Shown piece after piece: positions 63,929-64,000 of a DNA stretch of 64,000 bases. Under the pieces are notes generated by a model. The model did not search any database. It saw only the letters and a list, made by a program, of their open reading frames with translations, and was not told the origin of the DNA. The stretch comes from Clostridiales bacterium (GTDB lineage Bacteria > Bacillota > Clostridia > Lachnospirales > JAQSXR01). Position 1 is the first letter of the stretch, and the number at the start of each line of letters is the position of its first letter. The stretch spans positions 17,125-81,124 of the forward strand of contig JAQSXR010000021.1 of the NCBI GenBank assembly GCA_029256575.1, given 5' to 3'. Position numbers and translations under genes: made by a program.

Positions 63929-64000
63929 GTAGGACTCAAATGGCTTAAAATCAAAGGTTTTCAGACTTTCGGTAATAACTGATTGCTGGAAACCTTATAT
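63929..64000. other. Unassigned tail of the window
   Basis: 72 bases after the RlmD-type stop; no ORF, hairpin or promoter can be supported in this partial interval. Confidence 0.4.

Overview
The window is AT-rich DNA from a Gram-positive, endospore-forming anaerobe of the Clostridia; I would guess Lachnospiraceae or a close relative. The spore genes (a SipL-like coat anchor, a gerA/gerB/gerC germinant receptor, spoIIR, a SpoIID-like protein, a CwlD-like amidase and a SleL/YaaH-type GH18), S-layer proteins, a 2[4Fe-4S] ferredoxin, strong GGAGG ribosome binding sites and A/T-ending codons support this. I cannot name the species. I recognised no tRNA, rRNA, CRISPR array, prophage or intact insertion sequence.

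Layout. 1-7.9 kb: veg, sipL-like, ispE, a FadR-type regulator, then a germinant receptor operon whose third gene (gerC) is cut short beside a 177-bp palindromic element, facing spoIIR. 8.1-11.4 kb: ddl, murI, a DUF1934 gene and galU (envelope precursors). 11.6-16.6 kb: two S-layer-homology proteins, the first broken by an apparent small deletion, and a membrane-anchored protein with a basic tail. 16.6-20.5 kb: a 14-bp tandem array in front of a MerR-like gene, a ferredoxin missing from the ORF track, a GntR/UTRA regulator, a DUF1858 protein and a MecA-like adaptor. 20.7-31.4 kb: a CPBP protease, then the most distinctive part of the window, a Tad-like (type IVc pilus-like) operon opened by a Ser/Thr kinase fused to a CpaE-like domain. 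It holds three more ParA/MinD-like proteins, a CpaB-like SAF protein, a TadA/CpaF ATPase with an N-terminal membrane helix, a fused TadB-TadC-like protein and four small pilin-like or TadE-like proteins.

31.5-39.3 kb: GH18 and CwlD-like wall hydrolases, then Sua5, RpiB, dCMP deaminase, TagO/WecA, UDP-GlcNAc 2-epimerase and a SpoIID-like protein. 39.4-44.5 kb is mostly minus strand: an internally shortened methyltransferase, an RDAC-type small protein, rsgA behind an attenuator-like leader, and a group of accessory genes. 44.8-54.0 kb: a DnaQ-like exonuclease, truA, a GH13 amylase, a truncated VanW-type module, an AIR-synthase/HypE-like protein, an Lrp regulator with an aminotransferase, a Fur/PerR protein, CheX-like and TrmL. 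A cluster of GGGGACGG repeats then separates these from mutS2, an M29 aminopeptidase and an ArsR regulator on the minus strand. 59.2-64 kb: an M23 peptidase with a bactofilin, a YhaM-type nuclease, a 255-bp long inverted repeat between two purine-rich repeat arrays, and an RlmD/RumA-type rRNA methyltransferase.

All functional calls come from reading translated sequence and recalling family features; no database search was run.
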